Shown here piece by piece: positions 26,990 through 35,522 of a stretch of DNA of 64,000 nucleotides (positions are counted from its first letter, which is position 1; each line of letters opens with the position of its first letter). Source of the DNA: Streptomyces cinnamoneus. GTDB taxonomy: Bacteria > Actinomycetota > Actinomycetes > Streptomycetales > Streptomycetaceae. The position numbers and the translations under genes were made by a program. The stretch lies in contig NZ_PKFQ01000001.1 in the NCBI RefSeq assembly GCF_002939475.1, positions 4,089,001-4,153,000 of the forward strand, read 5' to 3'. Below the pieces are notes generated by a model. That model worked only from the letters and a program-made list of their open reading frames with translations. It was not told where the DNA came from and ran no database searches.

Positions 26990-28360
26990 GTGACGGCTCC
27001 ACACCAGTCCGGCCCCGCCCGCCAGGGAGCGGCCCCGGACACCGACGACCACGACCTCCTCGCGGCCCTCCTCGACGGCATGGACGCCGCGCTGTGCGCC
27101 TTCGACGCGGACGGCACGGTCACCCACTGGAACCGCGAGGCCGAGCGGATACTGGGCTGGTCCGCCGCCGAGGCGGTCGGCCGGCACGGCCTCACGGGAT
27201 GGGCGGTGCGCGAGGCCGACGCCCAGGAGGTCACCGCCCGGCTGCTGGGCGCGATGACGGCACCGGGCCGGCAGGTGGACGAGTTCGCGCTGCTCACCAA
27301 GGACGGCGGCAGGGTGCTCGTGCGCGTCCAGTCCTCCGCGGTGCCGGGCGCGGACGGCAGACCGGCCGGGGTGTACTGCGCGTTCAGCGAGGTGCACACG
27401 CAGATCGACCTGGAGCGGTCGGTCGCGCTGAGCGAGGCGCTGTTCGGGGAGGCCTCGGCGTGGGGCGTGGTGCTGGTCGACGCGGACCTGCGCCCGGCGC
27501 TGGCCAACGCCCACGCCGCGCGTGCCCTGCGCACCAGCCGCACGGCCCTGCTGGGACGCCCCCTGGGCGACCTCCTCGAACAGGGCGTGGAGGAACTGGA
27601 AGGGGCGATCCAGCACGTGCTGGCCGCGGGGACGCCCCCGGAACCCAGCGAGCTGTGGGTGACCGTGCGCGACCCGCGCGGCGGCACGCTGCCGCCCGAG
27701 CGGCGCTGCTGGCGCAGCGGCTTCCTGCGGCTGGCCAGTCCGCTGGCCGAGGAGCCCGTGCCGCTGGGCGTGGCCTGGCTGTTCCTGGACGTGACGAAGA
27801 CGCGCCTGGCCGAGCAGGAGAGCGCGCGGCTGCGCTTCCGGGGCAGTCAGCTGCACCGCGCGGGGCGGGCGGTCGCGGAGTGCGAGGACCCCATGGAGGC
27901 GGCGGTCCTCTACATGGACTTCGCCCTCGCGGGCTTCGCCGACCACGCCCTGATCGACCTGCTGCCGGAGCCGGAGGCGGCGCCGGAGGGCCCGGTCCGG
28001 CTGGTCCGCGCGGCCACGACCCCCGCGGGGGTACCGGGCCCGGGCGCGCTGCCGGTCGGCGGGGGCCTGCCGGTGGCGTACCGGGAGGGCCATCCGGCCC
28101 TCCAGGCGGTCGAGCGCTGCGGCTCGGTGCGGGCGGCCACGGACCGCTCGGTCTCGTGGGCCGCCGACCACAAGTGGCCGGACGGCACCCGGCACGGCCT
28201 CGCGACGGCCCTGCGGAGCCGGGGGCGCACGATGGGCGCGGTCACCTTCCTGCGCGGGGCGTCGCGGCGGCCCTTCGACCGGGCGGACGCCGCCTACGCG
28301 GAGGACATCGCGTCCCGGGTCGCGGCGGCGATCGACCTGGCGGCGGCGGTGGGGGGATAG
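26990..28360 (+). CDS. PAS-PAS-GAF sensor protein without output domain
   Basis: A 456-residue cytoplasmic sensor. Residues ~20-135 are a PAS domain (GMDAALCAFDADGTVTHWNR, EAERILGWSAAEAVGRHGLT, then GRVLVRVQSSAVPG). A second PAS follows (ASAWGVVLVDADLRPALANA, LLGRPLGDLLEQG). The C-terminal ~170 residues resemble the GAF module of Streptomyces PAS-GAF-PP2C proteins (RLRFRGSQLHRAGRAVAECE, AYAEDIASRVAAAIDLA). The phosphatase or kinase domain usually after them is absent, so it may act as a stand-alone partner of an anti-sigma or phosphatase system. The GTG at 26990 is chosen for the strong AGGGGG just upstream. Confidence 0.8.
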   Translation: MTAPHQSGPARQGAAPDTDDHDLLAALLDGMDAALCAFDADGTVTHWNREAERILGWSAAEAVGRHGLTGWAVREADAQEVTARLLGAMTAPGRQVDEFALLTKDGGRVLVRVQSSAVPGADGRPAGVYCAFSEVHTQIDLERSVALSEALFGEASAWGVVLVDADLRPALANAHAARALRTSRTALLGRPLGDLLEQGVEELEGAIQHVLAAGTPPEPSELWVTVRDPRGGTLPPERRCWRSGFLRLASPLAEEPVPLGVAWLFLDVTKTRLAEQESARLRFRGSQLHRAGRAVAECEDPMEAAVLYMDFALAGFADHALIDLLPEPEAAPEGPVRLVRAATTPAGVPGPGALPVGGGLPVAYREGHPALQAVERCGSVRAATDRSVSWAADHKWPDGTRHGLATALRSRGRTMGAVTFLRGASRRPFDRADAAYAEDIASRVAAAIDLAAAVGG

Positions 28361-28379
28361 CCTCCCGGCCGGACGGGCC

Positions 28380-29135
28380 TCAGTGCCGGAAGAAGATCCG
28401 GTCCCCGTACTCCTCCAGCACCCGCCCGTTCCACTCGTGGCCCCCGTCCACGTTCCCGGACCGGAGCATCGGGGGCTCGACGCCCCGGGACGCGAGCTCG
28501 CCGGCCGCGGCCGCGACGACGGCCTGCATGACGGCGCTGGTGACGACCGTCGACGCGGGCGCGAACGGCGCCGCGATCCCCTCGGCCGCCAGCTCCGCGT
28601 CCCCGACCGCGATCTTGCTGTCGATCACGATGTCGCAGTGGTCGCGCAGGAACGTCCCCGACGCGTGCCGTGACTTCGTCTCGCGCGCGTACGCCAGCGA
28701 CGTGACGCCGACGACCTTGAGCCCGAGCGCCCGGGCGTTCAGGGCCATCTCCACGGGCAGGGAGTTGCGGCCGGACAGCGAGACCACGACCAGGACGTCG
28801 CCGGCCTGGACGGGACTGGTGTCCAGCACGGCCCCGGCCAGGCCGTCCACGCGCTCCAGCGCGCTGCCCAGCGTGGCCGGCATGACGTCGACGCCGATGA
28901 CGCCGGGCACCACCAGGAGGTTCACCAGCGCCAGGCCCCCGGCGCGGTAGACCACGTCCTGGGCGGGGAGCGAGGAGTGACCGGCGCCGAAGACGAAGAG
29001 CCGGCCGCCGGCCGCCACCGCGTCGGCCATCGCGGCACCGGCGGCCGCGATGTTCCCGGCCTCCTCGTCGCGGACCCGGCGCAGCAGCTCGATCGCGGCG
29101 TCGAAGAACTGGCCGGCCAGCTTGTTCTCGCTCAT
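28380..29135 (-). CDS. SIS-domain sugar-phosphate-binding protein
   Basis: A 251-residue single SIS-domain protein of the DUF2529/GmhA-like type. It starts MSENKLAGQFFDAAIELLRR and has GGRLFVFGAGHSSLPAQDVV, VLVVVSLSGRNSLPVEMALN (the Ser-rich phosphosugar loop), LKVVGVTSLAYARETKSRHA and, near the end, RSGNVDGGHEWNGRVLEEYG. SIS domains bind phosphosugars as isomerases or regulators; the exact substrate is not readable. GAGGAGAC precedes the ATG at 29135. It is divergent from dmdR1, an arrangement I recall from other Streptomyces. Confidence 0.88.
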   Translation of the reverse strand: MSENKLAGQFFDAAIELLRRVRDEEAGNIAAAGAAMADAVAAGGRLFVFGAGHSSLPAQDVVYRAGGLALVNLLVVPGVIGVDVMPATLGSALERVDGLAGAVLDTSPVQAGDVLVVVSLSGRNSLPVEMALNARALGLKVVGVTSLAYARETKSRHASGTFLRDHCDIVIDSKIAVGDAELAAEGIAAPFAPASTVVTSAVMQAVVAAAAGELASRGVEPPMLRSGNVDGGHEWNGRVLEEYGDRIFFRH

Positions 29136-29332
29136 CGCTGCGGGTCTCCTCGGCTCGGTCCGGCGGGGGCGCGCGGCCTCGCCGCCCCTCTCGTGGCGCG
29201 GATCACGTTGCGGTGTGGACGGCGGCCGTGTCAATACGGGGAGTGGCGGCGCGGGCGTACGCGGCCCGGTTGTCGGTGCCATGCGTCAGAATTGAGTCCA
29301 GGGCCAGCGCACGACTTATCGAGGGGCACCGC

Positions 29333-30025
29333 ATGTCCGGACTGATCGACACCACGGAGATGTATCTCCGCACCATCCTTGAGCTGGAAGAGGAAGGTGT
29401 GGTCCCCATGCGCGCCCGCATCGCCGAGCGGCTCGACCAGAGCGGGCCGACGGTGAGCCAGACGGTGGCCCGCATGGAGCGCGACGGCCTGGTCACGGTG
29501 GCCGGCGACCGTCACCTGGAGCTGACCGAGGAGGGCCGCCAGCTGGCCACGCGCGTGATGCGCAAGCACCGTCTGGCCGAGTGCCTGCTGGTCGACGTGA
29601 TCGGTCTGGAGTGGGAGCAGGTGCACGCCGAGGCCTGCCGCTGGGAGCACGTGATGAGCGAGGCCGTGGAGCGCCGCGTCCTGGAGCTCCTGCGCCACCC
29701 CACCGAGTCGCCGTACGGCAACCCGATCCCGGGCCTGGAGGAGCTGGGCGAGAAGGCCGAGGCCGACCCCTTCCTCAACGACGGCATGGTCAGCCTGATG
29801 GACCTGGAGCCGGGCACCGAGGGCAAGACGGTGGTCGTGCGCCGGATCGGCGAGCCGATTCAGACGGACGCCCAGCTGATGTACACGCTGCGCCGTGCCG
29901 GGGTCCAGCCGGGCGCCGTCGTCAGCGTGACCGAGTCGCCCGGCGGGGTGATGGTGGGCAGCAGTGGCGAGGCCGCCGAGCTGGTCTCGGACATCGCCGC
30001 CCACGTCTTCGTGGCCAAGCGCTGA
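29333..30025 (+). CDS. dmdR1: DtxR-family iron-dependent repressor DmdR1
   Basis: A 230-residue ferrous-iron-sensing repressor of siderophore and iron genes. The winged HTH is residues ~1-65 (TEMYLRTILELEEEGVVPMR, SGPTVSQTVARMERDGLV). Metal ligands of DtxR are all conserved: Met10, then KHRLAECLL (His79, Glu83) and VHAEACRWEHVM (His98, Cys102, Glu105, His106). The C-terminal SH3-like domain follows (VVVRRIGEPI ... VSVTESPGGVMVG). ATG at 29333 has GAGGGG upstream. In S. coelicolor a gene, adm, is reported antisense to dmdR1; here the minus strand is also open across nearly the whole gene (29231-30004), see findings. Confidence 0.94.
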   Translation: MSGLIDTTEMYLRTILELEEEGVVPMRARIAERLDQSGPTVSQTVARMERDGLVTVAGDRHLELTEEGRQLATRVMRKHRLAECLLVDVIGLEWEQVHAEACRWEHVMSEAVERRVLELLRHPTESPYGNPIPGLEELGEKAEADPFLNDGMVSLMDLEPGTEGKTVVVRRIGEPIQTDAQLMYTLRRAGVQPGAVVSVTESPGGVMVGSSGEAAELVSDIAAHVFVAKR

Positions 30026-30503
30026 CCGGCCTCGACGGAGGCCCGCGGCCCGGCGGCGCCGGGTACGTATCCCGCCTTACGTAAACCTGCCGAGCCCCCG
30101 CGGAAACGGCGCGCCCGGAGCCCGGCCGTGCCACGCTGGCGCTGAGGACCGGACCGCATATGCGCGCCGTCGAGCGGGGGAGGGGGCCGGGGATGTCGGG
30201 TCAGCGGGCCCGGGGCCGCGGGGCCCTCGCACGACGTCGAAGGGCCCCGGCGCCCTCACGGGCGGCCGGGGCCCCGCCTCCCCGTTCTCCCCCGTGGCGA
30301 CCCGGAGCCCCGAGCTCCCAGGGTGCGCCTCGCGGACCTTCTTCCCCGAGCGGTCCGCGCCCAGGTCGATTTCTCCCCTGGGCGCGAACGACCAACCCTG
30401 CCGGTTGGTCACTCGAACGAGGGGTGTTGCGCGCGACAGCGGTTCATTCGAATGGAAGTTCCATAGGCTTCCGTAGGTAGAGCTGCTCGGGGGAGATGAG
30501 GGG
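30026..30503. other. Intergenic region dmdR1 / alpha-beta hydrolase, 478 bp
   Basis: No gene seen. CGGGGCCCT (30219-30227) pairs with AGGGCCCCG (30241-30249), a 9-bp stem that may end the dmdR1 transcript. An 8-bp palindrome (30390-30410) is listed separately. CATTCGAATG (30445-30454) is a perfect 10-bp palindrome in the AT-richer stretch just before the next gene, probably in its promoter. Confidence 0.5.
30390..30410. promoter_or_regulatory. Operator-like palindrome upstream of the alpha/beta-hydrolase gene
   Basis: GACCAACC (30390-30397) and GGTTGGTC (30403-30410) are perfect inverted 8-mers around CTGCC, 94 bp before the GTG at 30504. ACCAAC/GTTGGT arms suit TetR- or MarR-type repressors. 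No adjacent gene encodes one, so the regulator must act from elsewhere. Confidence 0.5.
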
Positions 30504-31430
30504 GTGCCAGGGCTCATGGTGCGGCGTATCGAGGTGACCGGAAGCGGCGGAGTGCGGCTCGCCGCCTGGGAGTTCGCCGAGCCGTCCAGGACGGGCGGCG
30601 CCGGTGGCCGGTGCGGTGGCCGGTCCGGGGCGGGCGGCGCCGGGCGGGCCGGCGGCGGGGGGCGGGGCGGAGTGCTGCTGCTGCACGGCCTGCTGGGCCG
30701 GGCCGTGCACTGGGCGGACACGGCCCGCTGGCTCTCCGGCCGCTACCGCACGGTGGCCCTCGACCAGCGCGGCCACGGCCGCAGTGACAAGCCCGTCAGC
30801 GGTCCCTACGTCCGCGAGGCATATGTCGCCGACGCCGAGGCCGCCGTCGAGCAGCTCGGCCTCGCCCCCGTCACCCTCATCGGCCACGCCATGGGCGCCC
30901 TCACCGCCTGGCAGCTGGCGGCCCGCCGGCCCGACCTGGTCCGCGCGCTGGTGATCTGCGACATGCGGGCCTCCGCCCTGGGCGCGGCCACCCAGCGCGA
31001 GTGGAGCGAGTGGTTCAAGTCCTGGCCCGTGCCGTTCACCACGCTGGCGGACGTCCGCAAGTGGTTCGGCGAGGACGATCCCACGCTGGAGCGGCCCGCC
31101 CCCGCCCGCGGCGACTTCTACGCCGAGGTGATGGCCGAGCGCGCCGACGGCTGGCGCCCGCTGTTCTTCCGCCGGCAGATGCTCCAGGCCCGCGAGGCCT
31201 ACGCCCATGACGCGCACTGGGAGGAGCTGGCCCTGGTCGAGTGCCCCACCTTGGTCGTGCGCGGCTTGGACGGCGCGCTGGGCCGGGCCGAGGCCCAGGA
31301 GATGGTCCGCGTCCTGCCCCGCGGCCGCTACGCCGAGATCCCCGACGCCGGGCACCTCGCCCACTACGACCAGCCGGACGGCTGGCGCCGGGCCGCCGAG
31401 CCCTTCCTGAAGGCGGCGGTGCCGGCCTAG
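30504..31430 (+). CDS. Alpha/beta-hydrolase-fold protein with Ser-to-Ala at the nucleophile
   Basis: A 308-residue alpha/beta-hydrolase fold. Oxyanion motif GVLLLHGLLGRAVHW, VALDQRGHGRSDKPVSGPY and the C-terminal histidine loop DAGHLAHYDQPDGW are all present. The nucleophile elbow, normally GHSMG, reads GHAMGAL, so residue 129 is alanine (codon GCC at 30888-30890). Without the serine, classical ester hydrolysis is not expected; a lyase-like, cofactor-free or binding role is possible. A Gly/Arg-rich insert (~residues 31-54) separates the first two strands. GGGGAG precedes the GTG; ATG 30516 is an alternative. It follows dmdR1 in the same direction but with 478 bp between. Confidence 0.88.
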   Translation: MPGLMVRRIEVTGSGGVRLAAWEFAEPSRTGGAGGRCGGRSGAGGAGRAGGGGRGGVLLLHGLLGRAVHWADTARWLSGRYRTVALDQRGHGRSDKPVSGPYVREAYVADAEAAVEQLGLAPVTLIGHAMGALTAWQLAARRPDLVRALVICDMRASALGAATQREWSEWFKSWPVPFTTLADVRKWFGEDDPTLERPAPARGDFYAEVMAERADGWRPLFFRRQMLQAREAYAHDAHWEELALVECPTLVVRGLDGALGRAEAQEMVRVLPRGRYAEIPDAGHLAHYDQPDGWRRAAEPFLKAAVPA

Positions 31431-31450
31431 GGGGTGTCCGAGGGGTGGCC

Positions 31451-31474
31451 GAATTAATTCAACAGGCGTTGACA
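31451..31474. promoter_or_regulatory. Promoter/operator of the FAD monooxygenase gene
   Basis: GAATTAATTC (31451-31460) is a perfect palindrome; overlapping it, TCAAC (31459-31463) and GTTGA (31468-31472) form an inverted repeat with spacer AGGC. TTGACA at 31469-31474 is a consensus -35 inside the second arm. TCAAC-N4-GTTGA suits a MarR-family repressor. The start codon is 90 bp downstream. Confidence 0.5.
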
Positions 31475-31563
31475 TAGGTGGGCGCCGGGTGTCCACTGGA
31501 ACTACGCAGACCAGTGCGCGACACCCCCGCGCAGCCACGCGGACGCACCCACCGGGAGCCGCC

Positions 31564-33006
31564 ATGTCACCCCCTACCGGTCCTGAGGCCGACGCCGACG
31601 TCCTGGTCGTCGGAGCCGGCCCCACCGGCCTGCTGCTCGCGGGCGACCTCGCCGCCGCCGGCGTGCGGGTCGTCCTGCTGGAGCGGCGCGACCAGGAGTC
31701 CAACCTCACCCGCGCCTTCGCCGTCCACGCCCGCACCCTTGAGGTGCTCGACATCCGCTCAGTCGCCGAGAAGCTCATGGAGACGGGCACCTTCCTCCCG
31801 GGCCTGCGCCTCTTCGGCCCCGCCCGGATCGATCTGACCGGTCTGCCCACCCGCTTCGCCGGCGTCCTGATGACGCCGCAGTACGAGACCGAACGGGTCC
31901 TCCAGGACCGGGCCGTGCGGCACGGCGTGGAGATCCGCCGCGGCGCCCGGGTGACCGGGCTGCGGCAGGACGCCCACGGCGTGAGCGTCGACGTCGGCCC
32001 GGGCCCCGGCACCGACGGGGCGTCGTACACCCTGCGCGCCCGGTACGCCGTGGGCGCCGACGGCGTGCACAGCGCCGTGCGCGAGGCGCTCGGCATGCCC
32101 TTCCCCGGCCACAGCGTCGTGCGGTCCGTCATGCTCGCCGACGTGCGGCTGGACTCCGCGCCCGCCCAGACGCCCACCGTGCGGACCGGGGACGAGGGCT
32201 TCGTGTTCCTCGCCTCCTTCGGCGACGGCTGGTACCGCGTCATCGCCTGGGAGCGGGGCTGTGACCTGCCGTCCGACGCACCGGTCGACATGGAGGGCCT
32301 GCGGGCCCTCGTCCGCGCCTGCTACGGCACCGACTTCGGCATGCGCGACGCCCGCTGGACCTCCCGCTTCCACAGCGACGAGCGCCAGGTGCCCCGCTAC
32401 CGGGACGGACGGGTCTTCCTGGCGGGCGACGCCGCGCACGTCCACTCCCCGGCCGGCGGCATGGGGATGAACACCGGCCTGCAGGACGCCGCCAACCTCG
32501 GCTGGAAGCTGGCCGCCGTCGTCCACGGCCAGGCGTCGGACGACCTGCTGGACAGCTACGACGCGGAGCGCCACCCCGTGGGCCGGGGCGTCCTGCGGCT
32601 GAGCGGCGGCCTGGTGCGCGCGGCCCTCGCGGGCTCGCGCGTGAAGCGGGGCCTGCGCAACGCCGCCATCGCCGGGGCGTTCGCCGCGCCCGGGGTCGTC
32701 CGCCGCGGCGCGCTCTTCGTCTCCGGCATCGGCATCTCCTACCCCGCCCCGCGCGGCTCCCATCCGCTGACCGGCCACCGGGCCCCCGACCTGCCGCTGG
32801 CCGAGACCGGCGACGGCAAGGGCCCCACGCGGCTGTACGAGGCCCTGCGCGGCGGCACGTACGTCCGCGTCCTGCCGCGCGGTGCGAAGGCCCCTGCGGA
32901 CGGCGGCGGCATGCCCGTCACCACCGTCACCCGCGCCGACGCGAGCGGGACGAGCCTCCTCGTGCGGCCCGACGCCTATGTGGAGCGGGCCGCGGAGACG
33001 GTCTGA
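31564..33006 (+). CDS. FAD-dependent aromatic monooxygenase (PheA/TetX-like)
   Basis: A 480-residue group A flavoprotein monooxygenase that hydroxylates aromatic or polyketide-like substrates with NAD(P)H and O2. Dinucleotide motif VLVVGAGPTGLLLAGDLAAA near the start, the DG motif YAVGADGVHSAVREAL (~residue 160), and the second FAD motif GRVFLAGDAAHVHSPAGGMG with MNTGLQDAANLGWKLA (~285). The short thioredoxin-like C-terminal part is reduced. The ATG at 31564 has GGGAG upstream; an in-frame ATG at 31489 lies over the promoter. It meets the ABC permease tail to tail with 7 bp between. The substrate is not predictable; the MarR-like operator suggests an aromatic inducer. Confidence 0.9.
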   Translation: MSPPTGPEADADVLVVGAGPTGLLLAGDLAAAGVRVVLLERRDQESNLTRAFAVHARTLEVLDIRSVAEKLMETGTFLPGLRLFGPARIDLTGLPTRFAGVLMTPQYETERVLQDRAVRHGVEIRRGARVTGLRQDAHGVSVDVGPGPGTDGASYTLRARYAVGADGVHSAVREALGMPFPGHSVVRSVMLADVRLDSAPAQTPTVRTGDEGFVFLASFGDGWYRVIAWERGCDLPSDAPVDMEGLRALVRACYGTDFGMRDARWTSRFHSDERQVPRYRDGRVFLAGDAAHVHSPAGGMGMNTGLQDAANLGWKLAAVVHGQASDDLLDSYDAERHPVGRGVLRLSGGLVRAALAGSRVKRGLRNAAIAGAFAAPGVVRRGALFVSGIGISYPAPRGSHPLTGHRAPDLPLAETGDGKGPTRLYEALRGGTYVRVLPRGAKAPADGGGMPVTTVTRADASGTSLLVRPDAYVERAAETV

Positions 33007-33013
33007 GCGGGAG

Positions 33014-34627
33014 TCAGCCCTTGTTCACCGCCGCCAGGATCTCCGGCAGCCGGGCGGCGGTCCGCGGGGCGGCGACGCGCAGCCCCGCCCAGGTGACCGA
33101 CAGGCCGTAGGCGGCGCCGACCGGCACGAGGGCCCACAGCGCCGCGGCGGAGCCCAGCGAGTGCAGCCACACCGCCAGTCCCACGACCGGCGCGCACAGG
33201 GCCGCGCTCACCAGGGCGCCGAGGAACAGGCTCATCCAGGCGATGCCGCCCTGGCCGGGCGCGACGTTCTTGAACGCCCCCTCCTGCGGGACGGAGTAGG
33301 GGTAGTGCGTGGACGCCAGCGCGCCCGTCGCGAACAGCGCGCCGACCAGCGCCAGGCAGAGCCCCCACACGGTCGGCAGGGCCCGCCAGTCACCGGCGAT
33401 CGCGGCCGAGACGAGCGCCACCAGCGTCACGTACGGCACCGCGATGACCGCCAGGGCCACCGTGCGCGAGCGCAGCTCCAGATAGGCGTCGCGGGGCGAG
33501 GCGATCGTCTGGAGGACCATCCAGAACGCCGAACCGTCCTGGCCGAACTGGTTGTACGTCTGCATGCCGAGCATGGTGGCCGCGAAGAACGACCAGTAGA
33601 CGCTGGCGTTGCCCTGCGCCGCGTTGACGGCGGGCACCACGAGGCCGACCAGCAGCGCGGACGTCCACGCCATCCGCGTCTTGGGGTCGCGGCCGATGTA
33701 GCGCAGCGAGCGGAAGACGACCGCGCCGGGTCGCCCCGGAGGCAGCCAGCCGGGCAGGCCGCCGGTGGCGCCGGCCCGGGAGCCGCCCTTGCCGGCGGGC
33801 GAGGCGGCGGGGAGCGTCGAGGCGTCCCCCGAGGTCATGACCTTGGTCAGGCCGCGCTGCCACCACCACAGCACCGCGGCGAGCACGGCGGCCGTCAGGG
33901 CCAGTTCGGCCGCCGCCTGCCCGTAGGCGCCCTCCCCGGCCGCCCGCACGGCGTCCAGGGCCGAGCCCGGCGGCACCCAGCGCAGCACGTCCGCGGCCGG
34001 CTCCAGCCGGGCGAGGCCGCCGACGGCGTTGACCTTGGACATGCCGAGGTTCACGAGCTGCATGCCGACGGCGATGATCACGCCGCTGAGGAGGGCCATC
34101 TCCTTGCCCTTGCGGCTGGTCAGCAGCCGGACGTTCGCGGTCGCGACCGCCCGGGCCAGTGCCAGGCACAGCAGCAGCGCCATCACCGAGGCGGGGAGGC
34201 CGACGGCCCATGCCGCGGCGCCGTGCGCCGTCGCGACGACCGAGCCGAGGAAGAGGACCAGGGTGAAGGCCGGGCCGATGCCGACCAGGGAGGCCGCGAG
34301 CAGGGCGACCACCAGGGGCGTCGTGCGCAACGGCAGCATCACGAGCTTGGACGCGTCGAGCGTCTCGTCCCCGCCGGGGAAGAACAGGGGGACGAACGCC
34401 CAGCCGAGCGCCGTCAGCGCCGCGAGCGGCACGGTGAGGGCCGCGGCGTGCTCCTCGCCGCGCAGCGCCCACAGGCCGAGGAACTGGAGCGCCGCGAAGA
34501 GGCCGGTGAGGACGATCGCGGTGACGAAGACCGCCCTGCGGCCCGAGGACTGGCGCAGGCCGTTCCGCAGGAGCGAGAGCTTGAGGCGGACGAAGGTGGC
34601 GAGGAGGGTGGGTGCCGGGGCGCTCAT
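33014..34627 (-). CDS. ABC transporter permease (exporter type)
   Basis: A 537-residue integral membrane protein with about 12 hydrophobic segments, for example AVFVTAIVLTGLFAALQFLG, LLAASLVGIGPAFTLVLFLG, MALLSGVIIAVGMQLVNLGM, MAWTSALLVGLVVPAVNAA and SLFLGALVSAALCAPVVGLA. A Gly/Ser-rich cytoplasmic loop splits it in two halves. This long 'Streptomyces ABC-2-like' permease pairs with a single ATPase; the substrate is unknown. Its ATG lies in an ATGA overlap with the ATPase stop, so the two are translationally coupled. Confidence 0.88.
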   Translation of the reverse strand: MSAPAPTLLATFVRLKLSLLRNGLRQSSGRRAVFVTAIVLTGLFAALQFLGLWALRGEEHAAALTVPLAALTALGWAFVPLFFPGGDETLDASKLVMLPLRTTPLVVALLAASLVGIGPAFTLVLFLGSVVATAHGAAAWAVGLPASVMALLLCLALARAVATANVRLLTSRKGKEMALLSGVIIAVGMQLVNLGMSKVNAVGGLARLEPAADVLRWVPPGSALDAVRAAGEGAYGQAAAELALTAAVLAAVLWWWQRGLTKVMTSGDASTLPAASPAGKGGSRAGATGGLPGWLPPGRPGAVVFRSLRYIGRDPKTRMAWTSALLVGLVVPAVNAAQGNASVYWSFFAATMLGMQTYNQFGQDGSAFWMVLQTIASPRDAYLELRSRTVALAVIAVPYVTLVALVSAAIAGDWRALPTVWGLCLALVGALFATGALASTHYPYSVPQEGAFKNVAPGQGGIAWMSLFLGALVSAALCAPVVGLAVWLHSLGSAAALWALVPVGAAYGLSVTWAGLRVAAPRTAARLPEILAAVNKG

Positions 34628-35412
34628 CGGGCGCCGCCGAGCCAGTCGAGGCTGTCGTCCTGGGCCCGGCCCCGGGCGCCGACCAGGGCGAGGAACGCCT
34701 CCTGGAGGGAGGCGGCGTCCCCGCGCACCTCGGCGAGCGGCCCCTGGGCGCGGATGCGGCCCCCGGCCATCACCGCGACCCAGGAGCACAGCGACTCGAC
34801 CAGTTCCATGACGTGGCTGGAGAAGACGACCGTGGCGCCCGAGGCGGTGTAGCGCTCCAGCACGGTGCGGATGGTCTGGGCCGAGACGGGATCCACGCCT
34901 TCGAACGGTTCGTCGAGGAAGAGGACTTCGGGGTTGTGGAGCAGTGCGGCGGCGAGGCCGATCTTCTTGCGCATGCCGGTGGAGTAGTCGATGACGAGCT
35001 TGTGCTGGGCGCCCGCGAGGTCGAGGACGTCCAGGAGCTGGGTGGCGCGCTGGTCCACCTCGTCGCCGGGCAGCCCGCGCAGCCGGCCCGTGTACGCGAG
35101 CAGTTCGCGCCCCGAGAGGCGCTCGAACATCCGCAAGCCCTCGGGGAGTACACCGATGCGCGCCTTGACGGCGGCCGGATCCTGCCATACGTCGTGGCCG
35201 GCGATCTCGACCCGACCGGAGTCGGGCCGCAGCAGCCCGGTGATCATCGAGAGGGTCGTGGTCTTGCCGGCGCCGTTGGGGCCCACCAGCCCGACGAACC
35301 GGCCCGCGGGCAGTTCCAGGTCGATGCCGGCGACCGCGACCTGCTCGCCGAACCGCTTCCACAGACCCTCGATGCGTACGGCCGCCGCCGCGGATATGTC
35401 GTCCTGTCCCAC
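34624..35412 (-). CDS. ABC transporter ATP-binding protein
   Basis: A 262-residue ATPase that powers the downstream permease. Walker A GLVGPNGAGKTTTLS, Q-loop region GVLPEGLRMFERLSGRELL, signature YSTGMRKKIGLAAALLHNPE, Walker B VLFLDEPFEGVD and switch histidine VVFSSHVMELVE are all intact. The signature reads YSTGM rather than LSGGQ, common in CcmA/ABC-2 type exporters. The GTG at 35412 is used since conserved sequence begins there; an in-frame ATG at 35466 would add 18 residues. It lies 110 bp downstream of the prim-pol gene and may be read with it. Confidence 0.93.
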   Translation of the reverse strand: MGQDDISAAAAVRIEGLWKRFGEQVAVAGIDLELPAGRFVGLVGPNGAGKTTTLSMITGLLRPDSGRVEIAGHDVWQDPAAVKARIGVLPEGLRMFERLSGRELLAYTGRLRGLPGDEVDQRATQLLDVLDLAGAQHKLVIDYSTGMRKKIGLAAALLHNPEVLFLDEPFEGVDPVSAQTIRTVLERYTASGATVVFSSHVMELVESLCSWVAVMAGGRIRAQGPLAEVRGDAASLQEAFLALVGARGRAQDDSLDWLGGAR

Positions 35413-35522
35413 TGCTTGCCCCGATCCCCGTTGGTCGTGCTCGATGACGTGTTGGGGACGGAACACACCCCCGCCCCCCGGGCCACCCTAGGGCTTCGAG
35501 GGGCGGGGACAGAGCGGCGCAG

